Source of the DNA: Undaria pinnatifida | Lineage: Eukaryota > Sar > Phaeophyceae > Laminariales > Alariaceae | Assembly: GCA_012845835.1 (NCBI GenBank) | Contig: JABAKD010000025.1 | Coordinates: forward strand, 25,200,673-25,264,672 | Direction: 5' to 3' | Length of the DNA: 64,000 bases | Shown here: positions 31,481 through 43,875 of the stretch, in pieces | Position numbering within the stretch: position 1 is the stretch's first letter | Layout of the letters: each line of letters begins with the position of its first letter | Program-made: the position numbers and the translations under genes | The notes under the pieces: generated by a model | Told to the model about the DNA's origin: nothing | The model's database searches: none | Seen by the model: the letters and a program-made list of their open reading frames with translations, nothing else

Positions 31481-33760
31481 TTCGTGGTGTTGTTTATGTA
31501 ATTGTTCTTTACAGTGCTTGTGATTTCCGTATAATACAAGTACTACTACGACAGGTGCTTATATGGTGTGATTTCTATAAGATTCATATCTTAACCGGCA
31601 GGCTTTTGGACGTCTTCCTCGCCCTCTGTTTGGCATCCGTTGCTCTGAGAGCACTCTCGGGACTAGGAGGGCCTGCATATTTCTGTATAGGTGGCGGTTT
31701 TAACCTAGATTCTTGTTTTGTCGCAGTCCTGGGCATGCAGCCCTGGCTACGTCGCCAGGTACGTTTTGACATTTCGGTACCACCAGGCATTGCGGACTAC
31801 TGGCGGCTTAGTGAGACGTTATAAAATATGTACACTAGGTAATGTATTATGAATGCATGTGCGTTAATCTGCATTGGCTTTGAACCTCGTTCAGTGTATT
31901 GCTTGCGGTGAGCCCTGGCATTATTCAAGGACGATGGCTTCGCGTGACATTGGAGAAGGAGCGTTTGTATGTAGCAGGTCGAGCACTGTTGCGGTGCACA
32001 GAAAACCTTTCTTATGCGTTGATCACTCTTGGTTTTGTATCACATGTGAGTGCGTTGTCTTTTTTTGTCGAGGCGTTGACATGGTGTATATGCCTGTAGT
32101 CTGCCTCTGCTATCACGGTGTGGTGAAATTGATACGATACGACACACGAATTCCGCGGGTACTGGGGAGTATGCCAGGAATGCGGTAAAAAGTAGTGTTT
32201 GTTGACAGGCCAATTGGCCTGGTTGAAAGCCTCACCAGCCCGTGCGGACAACTGGGCGTTCATTTGTTGACCACAAGAAAAATCCAAGTCAACCTTTCAG
32301 TGTATTGCGAATACGATCTTGATATCATATCTTGCTAATAACCACTTCGAAGCCTTTACCATGAGGCATTACGCTGATACACAAAACACGCGACGAGCGC
32401 GATCCAATCAAGCGTCTATTACCCGAAGAGTTTGCAGCTGCACATGCCCACATCCGGGCCATACTCAAGCTGCACCTTCTGAAAGTCTGTGCACTCTCAG
32501 CGGCTGTTGTTCTGTGGCGATGCAATCGCTACTCGGTGGTACTTTCTCTATGTAGGTACTGTATAAAATTTTGTAAAACGTCAGCTGTGAGTAGGACCAT
32601 ACGTATACCTGCCTCCGTTCCCCTTGCCGCCTGGGTAAGGCATGCTGCGAGGCATGCCCTATCAGGCTTGTAGCGAGTGGGGGGGGTCTTTCTGGCGCGT
32701 GTAAGGCCGGACTGACACTCAAGCAATGATACCTTTTTGCTGCTGCGTGTCGCCGCGAGGCTCAGGCGTGGCGGTCGAGTGGGGTCGTACGTGATGCGTC
32801 AGGCATTATCACCTACGATTTGCGCGTATTTTTAGGCTGCAGCGGCGGAGCAACAATGCTTCATCGGGATGCTCGTGCGCGGAGGCAGGCACCACCACGA
32901 GCCGCACTACGGCGCAGTCTCGGTTTGCGTGGAGGGAACTGCGCCGGCAGGAGGCTGGATTCGACGATGAAGGAGAAGGGCGACTGGCCGTCGACGGGCG
33001 GGGAAGAGACGGATTGAGCTCTCCCTGAGCGGTTTTTTGTGCCTTTCAGATCAGCACCGCGAGCTGCGAGGAGCATGTTGTTTTTCGGGACGGGAGAGAA
33101 GGGGAACCGATTGGAATTCAGTGTCAACGAGAGTAAGTGCGAAGGAGCAGGCCGAGTGAGCTAGGGCAATGAGGCGGCCATGGAGAACCACAGCAGGAGG
33201 ATGGCACACGGAGACCCACGATCCGCACGCACACCGTCATCACGAGAGCAGCGATCGTATTCTTTTCAGGGTTTTTGTTACGAGGCAGCAGTAGAACATG
33301 TTACTTCAAATAGGTCACTGATTTTTGTAGAGTTTGTAGAAGAATTGTATACACTTCATGGGCAACGACCCCCCGCAATTTTCGATTTTCACGCACAGGC
33401 GTAGTAGCTGCGCTGCAACCTGTCAGATAACTCGGGATGAAGGGGCGATCATTGATATTTGTATGGTGTGGTGGTTTTTGGTTCGATTGCTCTTTTTTCA
33501 CTGCATGCGCACGAGTCGTCACTCTGACAGCACTCCAGACAGCAGGCGCGTTCGTCTGTGCTCACGACTATCGTGCGGTTCGTACGGTGCGGGCAGCCCA
33601 GCCGCTGTAGTTTGTAGCCGCGAGTTGGCTAGTTGTGGGAACGGGGGAACTCTACTCGGCTGCTCCCGGTGCTCGGGCCTGAGGCTTCCCCAAAACGCGT
33701 CAGAGCCCCTGCGGAGGATTGTGGCGTCGACCGTACTCGTGCGCTGAACTAGCGCCCGGG
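31481..33760. other. Unassigned, upstream of the LINE
   Basis: No domain recognised. The part from about 33,000 may be LINE 5' UTR or ORF1, because the endonuclease frame is open from 33,762 with a basic N-terminal extension. Confidence 0.3.
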
Positions 33761-33761
33761 T

Positions 33762-34960
33762 ATGGCCAAGCCGGCGGTGGCAGCCAGCGACAAGGCAAAT
33801 TGTGCCTCGCGGATGTTGTTTGACGCAGCAGTCTTGCCTGCGGACGCAGTATCGTGTCACCGCCGCGGAAAGCGTGAGGCTCGTGTCGAACAGAGCAGAG
33901 AGGATCGAACCCACTTGATTAAGCACCAAAGTCGGGAAGGAGACGGATGTGGCGTGTCGGGACTGCTGCCCCCTTCATGTTGGCACTTAGGCAAGAACCG
34001 GGCGGGGCGAAGTGAGACGGAGAGGAGGAAATACTCTGTCTGGGAAAAACGGAGGGTGGAAGGGAGGACATCGGATGCTTGGAAGAAGAGGAGGAGATGC
34101 AGGAGGTTTCGAAGGGCAGCTCAGAAAATATGCACAGGTGCAAGGACTAGGTCGAGAGCAGGGAAACTCGTCGTGGATACGTACAACGTTCGCACACTTG
34201 ATTTGGAGGGCACGAACAGCATAGGCCACGCCGAGGTGATACTGAAGACTTGCGAGGACGCAGGTTGTGACAACATAGGACTGCAGGAGGTGAGGGGCGA
34301 TGGACAAAGTGATTTTACGGCGGCGGAGTATGTTGTGTTTTGCTCAGGAGAAGACGGAGGAAAGCACGAAAAGAAGGGGAACCACGGGGTAGGCTTAGCT
34401 GTTGGAGAGTCTATCGTGGTAGTGATGGATAAGGGCGACGTCGCGGTTGAGTGCATCAGTGCCAGATTGATGAAGGTTCGCACCCAACTCAAAGGAAAAT
34501 CTAACGGTGTGATTTTCATTGTAGACTATGCTCCAACCCTCGACAAGAGCACCAGCGAAAATTATTACATTTGGAGTTCACTTGACGAGGTGGTCAAGGG
34601 GGTACCCAGTAGGACCACCTCCTTGTCCTGACGGACGCAAATGCTCGTAGAAGCATGAGAGGGATCGGGTGGACCGGCAGCAAGGTATTGGGTGCATACG
34701 GGCGTGACGAACTGATCGACAACGGTGAGCGACTATTGATTAACGCAACCGGTAACAAACTCGCCGTCCTCGACGTGTACTATGCTACACCTGCTCGGTA
34801 CATCGTACACGTTTCAGAGCCCTAACCGAGGAAAGGCCCAGTACACGTTTGGCTTGGCCACATACTGACACGGCAAGTGGATAGACGATGGGTGCGGAAT
34901 GTCACTGTGCGGACCCCACCCAGGGACAACGCTGAGTCGGACCACAACCTCGTAATCGGA
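33762..34960 (+). pseudogene. LINE endonuclease (EEP/APE fold)
   Basis: The first frame (33,762-34,631) has a basic N-terminal part (residues 1-135), then TYNVRTLDLEG (about 140), the Glu motif IGLQEVRGDG (about 173), and GNHGVGLAVGES (about 205). A frameshift near 34,612 moves the coding phase; it continues with TDANARRS, where GDFNAR is usual, and again shifts before NAESDHNLVIGKI (about 34,930-34,965), the terminal SDH motif. The enzyme nicks target DNA to prime reverse transcription. The first Asp of the GDFNA motif is replaced and the frame is broken, so it is inactive as it stands. Confidence 0.8.
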
Positions 34961-35272
34961 AAAATTCGCCTTTTGAACCGCATCGCACCAAATCGTCCAA
35001 AGGGAGTCATCGAAAATCGGCGAGCTGTTGATCTACCAAGAGTTTTGGCGGACCCGCACTCCGGATGAATTTCCAAAACGCGATCGCAGGCACGTTTGTC
35101 TCCCCGATACCCTGTACTAATGCCGGAAGCGTTGATGGCATGACCTCATTACTGACCGAGACGCTCCTGTTGGATGCGGCCGACATAGCGTCCCCTATGT
35201 GGCGCAAAAAAGAACCGCGGGAGTGGTGTGCGACCGAAGCGGAGTTGAAAGCACGATTGCAGGATAAGGAAG

Positions 35273-37063
35273 ATGCGAGGAAACGGGTCCGTTTTGCTCC
35301 AAACGATCGTGGTCTTCAGCGAGGCCTTGAAGGCGACCACCAAACAGCTGAAACGCACGTGGGCGGAAGCTGTACACAAGTTATTCGAAAATTTCGTTAG
35401 CTCAACTCAAACGGCTTGTCTGAAAAGGCGATCAATTGGGCTTCTACAACTCCTGATGGGGATGGATGTGGAGAGGAAGAAGACATTTAACTCGCAGTAC
35501 ATCAAGGCCGAGGAATGTCGATTGCAGCGGAATAATGCCCTCATCCGCGAGCGGTGGGTGAGGTGGTTTCACAAACTGCTCAACACCAAGTCGCCGACCC
35601 TTGACCCGAGGGACGAACATAAGCAGTGGCCTCCGTGCAGACCATTGGACGATGTCTCGTCTAAGTACGAAGTAGAGGAGGCGATCCGTGAGTTGGCGAA
35701 CCGAAAGGCGGTAGGGCCCGATGGTCTTCCAGCCGAGCTCTTGAAGGTTGCGGCCAACGAAGGAGAATTGAACACTCTCGGAAAGTTCCACGATATAATC
35801 GTCGCTGTGTGGTGGAGAGGGGACGTGCCGCAACAATGAAAATATGCAACGGTTAAGGTGCTTCACAAGAAGAGAAGGTCGCACTTAGTGTGGCAATTAT
35901 CGTGGCATCTCCCTCGTGGCTCACGCCGGCAAAGTACTCCTCAAAGTCATCGCGGGTCGACTGAGTGACTATTGCGAACGCGAGAACATTCTTCCAGAGG
36001 AACAGTGTGGGTTCAGACCCCAACAATCGACGGTTGACATGATATTCGTATTACGACGGCTGCAGGAACTGGCGCGAAAGAAAGACACCCCCTTGTACAT
36101 GTGCTTTATCGAGCTCACCAGAAGCATATGACTCAGTCGACCGAACCCTTCTGTGCGATGTCCTTGCTCCTTTTAGCGGGCCCCGAGAATGCTCGCCGTC
36201 ATCCGCCAATTCCACGACGGCATGCGAGCATGCGTGCGGTTGGGTGATGGAGAGTGCTCGGATAAGTTCGACGTGGGCCAAGGTCTCAGGCAAGGATGCG
36301 TGCTCGCACCGCCGCTGTTCAACATGTTTTTCACGGCGGTACTGCGTGTGGCCGAGAAACGTTTCCTCGCGGATGCAGCCATCACGGACAACATGGTGCA
36401 GCTCCAACGAAAGAAGGAGAAAGGCGAGAAGAAGGGCACTTCACGCACAGGCAAAGTCGACGGGCGGAGGGGGAGGGGGAGGAGGAGGTGCAGAGATTGT
36501 TGGGTATGCTGTACGCGGACGAAGCGGGCATCGTATCGCGATCATCAAAAGGGTTGGAGAGGATGATGACGGTGATCGTGACTTCGTGCTCGGCGTTCGG
36601 GACTCAAGTCTCCAAGGCGAAAGCAGAGATTACGTGCCTGCAAACCAAAGGCGGGGGGAAGGTGTCGTCCACAATGAATGCAGTCGGCCGCGTATACAAA
36701 CAAACAATCGAGTTTGTGTACTTGGGCTGGGCTATCGCCGCAGACAAAGACCTTGGCATTGAAATAACGCGGTGTCGTCAGAGAGCCTGGGCGTGCTTTC
36801 AGCGGTACAAGATGGAAATCTGTGATCTCCCGGGTGTGCGTTTACGGTTGAAAGTGCGGTTGCTGAAAGCTGAAGTGGTCGAGACACTTCTTTACGGTTG
36901 CATGACGTGGAGCCCGACCAAGCCTGACTACGACAGGCTACGACGGGTTCACCACTCCATGCTCCTCCGATGCCCTGATGGTGGAAACGGAAGCGCGATG
37001 ACCACACACTATCGTACGCCGACGCGTTTGCCAAGAGAGCTTCCGAGAGCAATAAGGCGATAG
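35273..37063 (+). pseudogene. LINE reverse transcriptase and C-terminal region
   Basis: Pieces in at least three phases: 35,273-35,839 (NRKAVGPDGLPAELLKVA), 35,916-36,131 ([17 protein letters not shown] and [17 protein letters not shown], then CFIELTRS where F-x-D is usual), 36,189-36,320 ([16 protein letters not shown]), and 36,296-37,063 ([10 protein letters not shown]). The catalytic YADD box reads YADE, so the second Asp is Glu. After it come FVYLGWAIAAD and ETLLYGCMTWSP, shared with copy c. A purine-rich run at 36,460-36,490 adds Gly/Arg residues just before the catalytic box. Confidence 0.85.
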
Positions 37064-37415
37064 TGCACAAGCACAAGATATTGTTTGCGGGATTCATAGC
37101 ACCTATGGGGGAGGAGCGTCTATCACAGAGGGTGACGTTTGGGGAGCTTGTTGAGGGTAAGGGCTACTCAGGGGGGCCAGACAAGAACTGGCTGGCTCAT
37201 CTGAAGGCAGGGTATGTCGGTCTTTGGAATGAAATTCGAAGGGTGGCGAAAGGCTGACGCCCAGAAGGCCGGCAGATGGTTTTGACGAATAAAGGAGGGA
37301 GCCGAGTTGTTCATGCGGAAATGGTATGAGACGGAGAGACGCAAAGCTGCTGGGCGACGCGCAAAGGCTGCGGCAGCGCCATCCACCGTCGGCATTTCCA
37401 AGCGGCCGGGGGGGG
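37064..37415 (+). pseudogene. LINE ORF C-terminal segment of the plus-strand copy
   Basis: ELFMRKWYETERRKAAGRR and a Gly-coding run at 37,408-37,417 match copies a and c. A TGA replaces the codon after GRWF. The sequence then switches to GR repeat (GAATTGAAGCTACAGCATGG), at the G run. Confidence 0.65.
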
Positions 37416-37417
37416 GC

Positions 37418-38160
37418 GAATTGAAGCTACAGCATGGATGGCTAGAAAGATAAATAGTTGATATCAACTGCGTGGCAGTGTTTATTACTCTGGCAGATTT
37501 CGTTTATAGGTAGGGCGTTTGAACAAGAGGGAGCGGGGGGGGGGAGGAAGGTGGGAGGGGGGCGCGGAAACGAACTGGAGGTACGGCATGCATGACTAGA
37601 AATACAACGACGTGATAGCAGTTGCTTGGCAGTGTTTACTACTCTGGTGAGGAGTGTGGAAGGAGGAGGCTTTGCGGGGAGAGGAGTGGGGGGGGTGATT
37701 TGGGCTACAGCATAGATGGCTAGAAAGATAATGAGGTGATATCAACTGCGTGGTAGTGTTTATTATCCTGGCAGGTTTCGATTTTATGTGGGACGTTTGA
37801 ACAAGAGGGAACGGGGGGAAAATAGAGGGGGGGAGTTGGGGGGTGGGGGAGGGCAAATGAATTGGAGCTACGGCGTGGATGACTAGGGAGACAATGAAGT
37901 GATATCAGCTGCCTGGTAGTGTTTTTTAATATGGCAGATTTTGATTTTAAGTCGGGCATTTGAACACGTTTGAACAAGAGGGATCGGTGGGGGACGGGAG
38001 GCGGGCGGGACAACTCAATATATGCGCGGAAACTAAAAACCCTTTTAGGGGACAAATTTGACGGAATGCGTCACTTTATTTTACTCGCCTGATATGTTTA
38101 TTATTCTAGCAGATTTGATGTTAGGTGTGGCATACAACCCAATATTTAGGTGTGGATATA
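37418..38160 (+). repeat. GR repeat, three tandem blocks
   Basis: Blocks each containing GATATCAACTGCGTGG-type text, a TTATTACTCTGGCAG-type segment and a G tract occur at about 37,418-37,570, 37,580-37,850 and 37,860-38,050, then TGCGCGGAAACTAAAA at 38,023. It ends in the start of a TR-type segment (TTTGATGTTAGGTGTGG). Confidence 0.75.
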
Positions 38161-38222
38161 TATGTGACGGTAGGTGTTGGTTCACTGCAAGGAAGAAGTG
38201 GAAAGACGGAAAAAACGAGAAA

Positions 38223-38455
38223 TTTAACTTTTCGTGGTAAAATGGTGTCTGTAGAGGCGTGGAAGGGATTGTGGTTTTACAGACGATGTTTGGTCAATCG
38301 TCTCGAGACGAGAAAATGTAGGATAGCCCAGATAGCAGTGACAGAAGAGCTGTCGTGTTTACCAGATACGGCCGCCTGGGGCACAGGGGGGCGAGAGCGC
38401 GTAGCAACGTAGAATAGAAAGGAATCAAATAATGTTCCCATTAGAATTGATCGAC
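38223..38455 (+). repeat. Terminal direct repeat A1
   Basis: Matches 43,640-43,875 at roughly 85% by eye, from TTAACTTTTCGTGGTAAA through GGCCGCCTGGGGCACAGG to GATCGAC. Confidence 0.78.
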
Positions 38456-38721
38456 GTTCAGCATAGAGGAGGCCAACTCGGGCGAGCCAGTCGGCGAAGC
38501 ATGGTGACACTCAGTTGTCGAGAGACGAAAGCAGTGCAGTACACAGCAGAACGTTTGAAGCAGAGTCTGGGCAACCGCCGCGGCGGCAGGAAGAAAAACA
38601 AATTTACAGCAGTAATCTCGCTTAATCGTTCCACCGAAGAAGGCAGAGCCCGCATGCGTCACACCAGCAAGTCAAACCAACCCAGAAATCTAATTTTCCG
38701 GTAACCCAGTGCAAGAAAGTT

Positions 38722-40081
38722 TTGATCAGCAAGCTTTGTGTGAGCAGGAATGAATTTTGTCATATTTCGCAGACCGAACAGACATTGGTGGGGCGGAGCT
38801 CTCTCACCGAAGCACAGAATAGCAATCTTTGTGGGTACAGAGACGAAGGTTACCGTATTTCGCGAACCGACCAGTTATCGGCGGTGCGGAACTCTCACAC
38901 GCCACAGCACAGAACAGAAGGCTTTACGTGAGCAGAGACGGAGGTTACCTTATTTCGCGAACCGACCAGTTATTGGTGGTGCGGAACTCTCACACCACAG
39001 CGCAGAACAGCAAGCTTTGTGTGTACAGAGACCAAGGTTACCTTATTTCGTGAACCGACCAGTTATCGGTGGTTCGGAACTCTCACACCATAGCGGCAGG
39101 CTTCGTGTGAGAAGAGACGAAGGTTACCATATTTCGCGAACCGGTCAGTTATTCGTGGTGCGGAACTCTCACACCACAGCGCAGAACAGCAAGCTTGGTG
39201 TGAGCCGAGACGAAGGTTACCATATTTCGCGAACCGGCCAGTTATCGGTGGTGCGGGACTCTCACACCACAGCACTGAACAGCAGGCTTTGTGTGAGCAG
39301 ACACGAAGGTTACCTTATTTCGCGAACCGGCCAATTATCAGTGGTGCGGAACTCTCACACCACAGCACAGAACCGAAGGCTTTACGTGAGCAGAGACGAA
39401 GATTACCTTATTTCGTGAACCGACCATTTATCGGTGGTGCGGAACTCTCACACCACAGCGCAGAATAGCAAGCTTGGTGTGAGCCGAGACGAATGTTTCC
39501 TTATTTCGCGAATCGACCAGTTATCCGGTGCGAAAATCTCGCACCTCAGCACAGATAAGCAGGAGTATAGGGCCAGAATACCCTACTTCCGCGCGAGTCG
39601 GAAAAACATCGATCACGTAGAAGGCTCATACCTGAACGACTGTCCACCCGTGCAGTACAGCAGATACCCCACAGAATCAGTGGGCACGAAAATGAAGTAC
39701 ATGCCCAGATCAGAGCAGACAGAAGGGCCGCGAAGGCAAGGACAACTAGAGCCGCCTGTACAACAGCCTGTGTATAGCACGTTGGTACCAGTCGACGCGC
39801 GGGAGAGTGACGGGTCAGCTCACTCACGACTTCCCTATGGGGAGACGCGCCGTCGAAAAAACAGAGAACGCATGGTACAGCAGTGGCACGTTCAAAACGA
39901 CAGACTTGGACAAGAAGGCCTCAACTCACAAGAACGAGAAGAACTGCTGTGCAAGCTAGCAAACACTTGCACAGCCATGATCCGAGAAAAACAAGGAGTC
40001 GTGGGAGACATAGCTAGACTGATAGGAGGGTCCTCTGTAGCACCACCGATAGACCCTGTACACATTATTTCGGAGATTTAA
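38722..40081 (+). pseudogene. Gag-like region of the DIRS-like element
   Basis: The region is open in shifting phases. From 39,090 the phase is constant: 222-codon frame to 39,418, a single TGA, then 215 codons to 40,081. The TGA replaces CGA found in sister repeats. The N-terminal part is made of 31-residue repeats (YLISRTDQLSVVRNSHTTAQ type). The C-terminal part (about 39,560-40,081) is basic and Gln/Arg-rich, with REELLCKLANTCTAMIREK near its end. No zinc knuckle was seen. Assignment as gag rests on position only. Confidence 0.5.
38728..39545 (+). repeat. 93-bp tandem repeat, about nine units
   Basis: Units start AGCAAGCTTTGTGTGAGCAG or variants at 38,728, 38,821, about 38,914, 39,009, 39,097 (shortened), 39,189, 39,281, 39,374 and 39,467. 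93 bp is 31 codons, so unit changes keep the phase except where a unit has an indel (near 38,905 and 39,090). Confidence 0.9.
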
Positions 40082-40289
40082 AAGGGTTCGGGGCAGGTCA
40101 TGATAGTCCCAGTAGGGGTGCCGGTGAACGCTGTAGCGTCCGAAGCAGACCTCGAGCGCGGGTTAGAGTACGAAACCCACAGCAGTGTCACCGAGAACTT
40201 GCGTGCAATTTGGGCAAAATCGGCCAAGACGCCAAGCGCCAAAAAACGCTTAGTGATAGAGAAATCATCGGCGAACGACATCCACTCCG

Positions 40290-41000
40290 CTAGCGGCGGT
40301 CGTGACACACGAGGTTCGGATAATCAATGATATTTCGTTCGATATGCAAAGCAGAGAGAAGAAAGGATGCCTAAACGGAGACACTGACCAAGACACGTCC
40401 CCCAATGCCTGTGCTCTTGAAGCACTACCCGAGTTTTTAGACGAACTCGTTACCTTGAGAAGGAAATTCCCACAAATTAAAAGAGGACACTGATGAGCAA
40501 GGCCGATGTATCAGAGGCTTTTCGGAACGTGCGAGTAGACCCGGATAAAGCCCACAACGTTTGCTAAACAGTAGGAGAATTAGTAGAAACTGATTTTCGT
40601 TTGACTTTGGTATGGCCGGGATCGCCGGGGTTCTGGGGCGATTCAGCTCAGTTGTTAGACGAAGGAAACTAAATGATGGCTCACTTAAAGGCGGTGGAAC
40701 GTTGAGAAGACGGAAAACCAACACCAATACCGCCGGTCGCAAACGTCAGAGCTCACAGTGGGGGGGGGAAGGTCAACCCAATCTTCACGTCCGTGTACGT
40801 AGACGATTACCTACAAGTCAGGGTACAGCACTCTTACGACGACACTACAGCCTTTGTTGTGCCGGCCTTGATTGCGCAAGCCTCTCTAGGTTCGGATCAC
40901 GTGCGTCTGTTCGGCTCGGGATAGGTGAGAGTAACGCCCATTGTAGCACCCAAGAAAAGCGTGGACTTGGACACCACGATAGACGTACTAAACTTCACTA
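40290..41000 (+). pseudogene. DIRS-type reverse transcriptase
   Basis: HEVRIINDISFD (about 40,306) is the fingers motif, in one phase. A shift near 40,490 leads to KADVSEAFRNVRVDPDK (40,499) with the first catalytic Asp, an in-frame TAA at 40,565-40,567, then RLTLVWPGSPGFWG. The catalytic box SVYVDDYL is at 40,790-40,813, same phase, so YVDD is intact. A G run at 40,760-40,768 has broken the phase between motifs. The enzyme copies element RNA; here inactive. Confidence 0.85.
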
Positions 41001-41369
41001 CCAGCTGCCACACCATGATATTTTCGGTCCGCGCGAAAATATTGAAGCGATGAATATATTGCTGTTCGTGCAATATCCCAAGAGCAGGAGGGAAGCGGCG
41101 GCGAGGTACATGCTTAGCATGGCCGGCAAGTGGTGGAACCTCACGTACGTAGTTCGGGTTGGTGGGTACTTCGTGTGGACGTTGATGCGGCTGACCGGGC
41201 TTCACAACTCAGGAGGTTGCAAAAAAACAGAACCGTACGGTAGGACTCGGTAGAGAGTTTCACGATGACCATCTCTTCTGGAAGTGGACAATCAATCACG
41301 AACTACTGCACGAAGGTGAGGCGCTTAGCGTCCCATGCTACCCGGCGATACAATGACCCACAAACAGGC

Positions 41370-41954
41370 ACTGCCTGTCCGACGCCAGTCACAAGGTAGT
41401 GGGCGGTTTTTGTGTCGAGAGGAGGGCATCTTGGAGATACGACGTGCCAAAAGAACTGACCGCAGAGCTAAAGAGAAGAGCCGATCGACGAGAGACCTGT
41501 AGTACTTGTAGTAGTATCACGATCAACCTGTTAGAGTTACTGGGCATGATCGTGACCGCGTGGGTCATGCTTGAACTGGTAGGAGACGGGGCGGACGAAA
41601 AAGGGTGATCACATTCTGATGCGCGGTGACAACACGGCAGCAGTATCTTTGTTCTCTCGATGCGGGGGAGGAGGGACAAACAAGCATGCTTACTCGCAAG
41701 AATACTCGGACGTGTTGAAACACAGTGCAAAACACATTCCCCGCGTGCGTAACACACTAGCTGATAGTATTTTCCGGCGGCCTCGTGTGATTCTGGCCGA
41801 CAAAGTCAGAGAGCTCACCAAATCTGACGATTGGTCGGAACAAAACGTTGAAACGAGGAGTAAGGAGATTTCCGACATCGTACTACAGACAAAGAACATT
41901 CTCAGTGAGCATGACGACTGCCCATGGGACATAATGAGCGCACAACCCGGCTGA
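41370..41954 (+). pseudogene. DIRS-type RNase H
   Basis: Catalytic residues appear in order: Asp in SDASHKVVGGF (41,381), Glu in NLLELLGMIVTAW (41,534), Asp in MRGDNTAAVSLF (41,628; one phase shift before it) and Asp in NTLADSIFRRPR (about 41,763). Continuous with RT phase up to 41,608. It degrades the RNA strand of the hybrid in the family. Confidence 0.8.
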
Positions 41955-42199
41955 TTCGCGTGCGTGAGGTAGTATGTCCCTCGATCAACACACGGTATGT
42001 ACTTCTATTGTGTCAACTGTTCGCTTCTATTGCGTCTATTGTTCGTACGCGTCCCTGCAGGAGCAGGCGACGATAAGGAAGGACACAAGAACGAGGTAGC
42101 GCGATTAGTTGAAACGCTCGCGCTCGGTTCAGTCGGGAGGAGTACGAAGAAAAACTATCTAGCGAATTAGAGCGCCTGGGTAAAAGAGAGACAGGCGCA

Positions 42200-43335
42200 G
42201 GGGAAAGAACCGTGGTTGCACACGCTCGCTGACCCCAAGGAAGTGTTGTATGGTCTGCTCCTGTTCATGGCGTCTCGATGTTTCGTGCATAATGATCGGC
42301 AGTCTACTGTTACACGATGCTTAGCCGCAATCAGCTTCTTCCACAAAATGCTCGCAGGATGAATAAGAGTTGCAAATGTCGCATTGCATGATAGCACCCC
42401 TGGGAAAGGGGAAAGACCGGGCGCACGGCATGTAAAAAATATCGCACAGGTTAGATTACCGCTGTCGTGGTCACTGTTATCACAAGGCCGACAGGCATTG
42501 GTAAGTACGAAAGACAGTGAGCGTGTCATGTGGTTGGGACTCGCGGTGTCATACTTTATGTTGTGCAGGGCGTCAGAGCTGTGGGAATATCTGGATGGCA
42601 AAGTTCACCCCGAGTTTTATTTGACGCGAGAGTGCCTAGTGTTTTCGCACGAAGGAGTAAAAATTGAGTTCGGGAACAGATCGACCGCCACGGCAGTGCA
42701 GAGAAGATTTGTGGGGTTGAAGTGCGATATAAAAAGAGTAGGGTGCACGATGACGTGTACGCGGTTGTCCTACGCGAGGGAGATGGGGGGAGTGTTGATG
42801 GGGGCCTTCGAAGGTCTGCTGGAATTGCTCGACGTGCATCACCAGCTCCCAGGGGAGGCGCCGCTGACAGTCCGGGCCACGTCGCGTGGTTGGTAATTTT
42901 TCAATAGGGCGGGAGCGGTGACCACGTTGCGGTTAATGGTATTACCGAGATCCATTGTTAGCAGCTGATGAATTATCAAGCAACAAAGGTGGCAAAAAAG
43001 CACCCGGTTTGATGAAAAAGTGCTTGGATGCAGTATATTTCGTTGGCTGATATTGCCAAGTATACAGAGTCTCGATCGAACATAGTGGTAACGCAGGAGA
43101 GCTCGCCTATAAAGAAGCAATGCTTCCCTTTTTTGTGAAATTTCATCCTGATAACAATGGATCTCCGAAATAGGATGCAGCGGTAGCGACTCCATGCAGT
43201 TTGCGCTTTACTCGGGAAGAATCGGGGGGCACCCAGTTAGCGGCGCAAGGTAATTCGGAGTTGCAAATCCAGCGCGAAGGAAATGGAAATCTAGGACTTT
43301 ATGATATACGTAAGGGAAGCAGGGAAAGGGGCTGA
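42200..43335 (+). pseudogene. Tyrosine recombinase of the DIRS-like element
   Basis: SAM-like part at 42,210-42,360 (RCLAAISFFHKMLAG). Catalytic domain in the 42,384-42,896 frame: RLPLSWSLL, then catalytic Arg in YFMLCRASELW. After stops, the C-terminal box appears at 43,190-43,320: FALYSGRIGG with Tyr where His is expected, a frameshift, then TQLAAQGNSELQIQREG and a LYDIRKG that would hold the nucleophile Tyr; the GRW(K/S)S box is degraded. The domain order matches the intact YR at 2268-3245, so the two belong to related lineages. Confidence 0.72.
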
Positions 43336-43639
43336 AGCGCTTTCTGCAACCCTCGCACAAACAAAATAGGTTTTAGAAGTACGGTTAGCTCAGGTCGCCT
43401 TATGGTGTGAGAGGTAGATAGCCCCGCAGAAAAAGGGAGCGGGGCTATCAGAATCCGGGTTGGCCTGATCCATGAAAACATTGGAGGGGTTTCATCAAGA
43501 GGTAGATGGGGTGTTTGAGACGCCACCGTCACGTGGTCGGGGGCCGGGTATAACATACTTGTAGTTTATTGTTATTTTGTACAACAGGGAAGAGGTCTAC
43601 ACGTGAAAACTTTATCCAAAATTTTTGAGCCATAGCGAA

Positions 43640-43875
43640 ATGTAACTTTACGTAGTAAAGTGGTGTTTGTGGAGGCGTGGGAGGAATTTTGGTTTTACAG
43701 ACGATTTTATTTCGATCGTCGCGAAACGAAAAACGTAGGATAGCCCTGAGAGCAGCGACAGAAGAGCTGTCGCGCTTACCAGAGACGGCCGCCTGGGGCA
43801 CAGGGGAGCGAGAGCGCGTAGCACCGTAGGATTGAAAGAAGCCAAGTAGTGTGCCCATTCGACATGATCGACTTT
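43640..43875 (+). repeat. Terminal direct repeat A2
   Basis: Matches A1. At its start is the perfect inverted repeat ACTTTAC-GTA-GTAAAGT (43,647-43,663); the corresponding place in A1 is imperfect. Confidence 0.78.

Larger units (their letters stand above)
33760..37415 (+). mobile_element. LINE (endonuclease + RT), decayed
   Basis: A non-LTR retrotransposon on the plus strand: APE-type endonuclease (34,179-34,960), RT (35,273-36,550) and a C-terminal region (36,550-37,410). The motif set ([35 protein letters not shown]) resembles RTE-type and related LINEs; the clade is not certain. Multiple frameshifts. It stops at the Gly-coding G run (37,410), where GR repeat begins, so the conserved C-terminus and 3' UTR known from copies a and c are missing. 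Confidence 0.85.
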
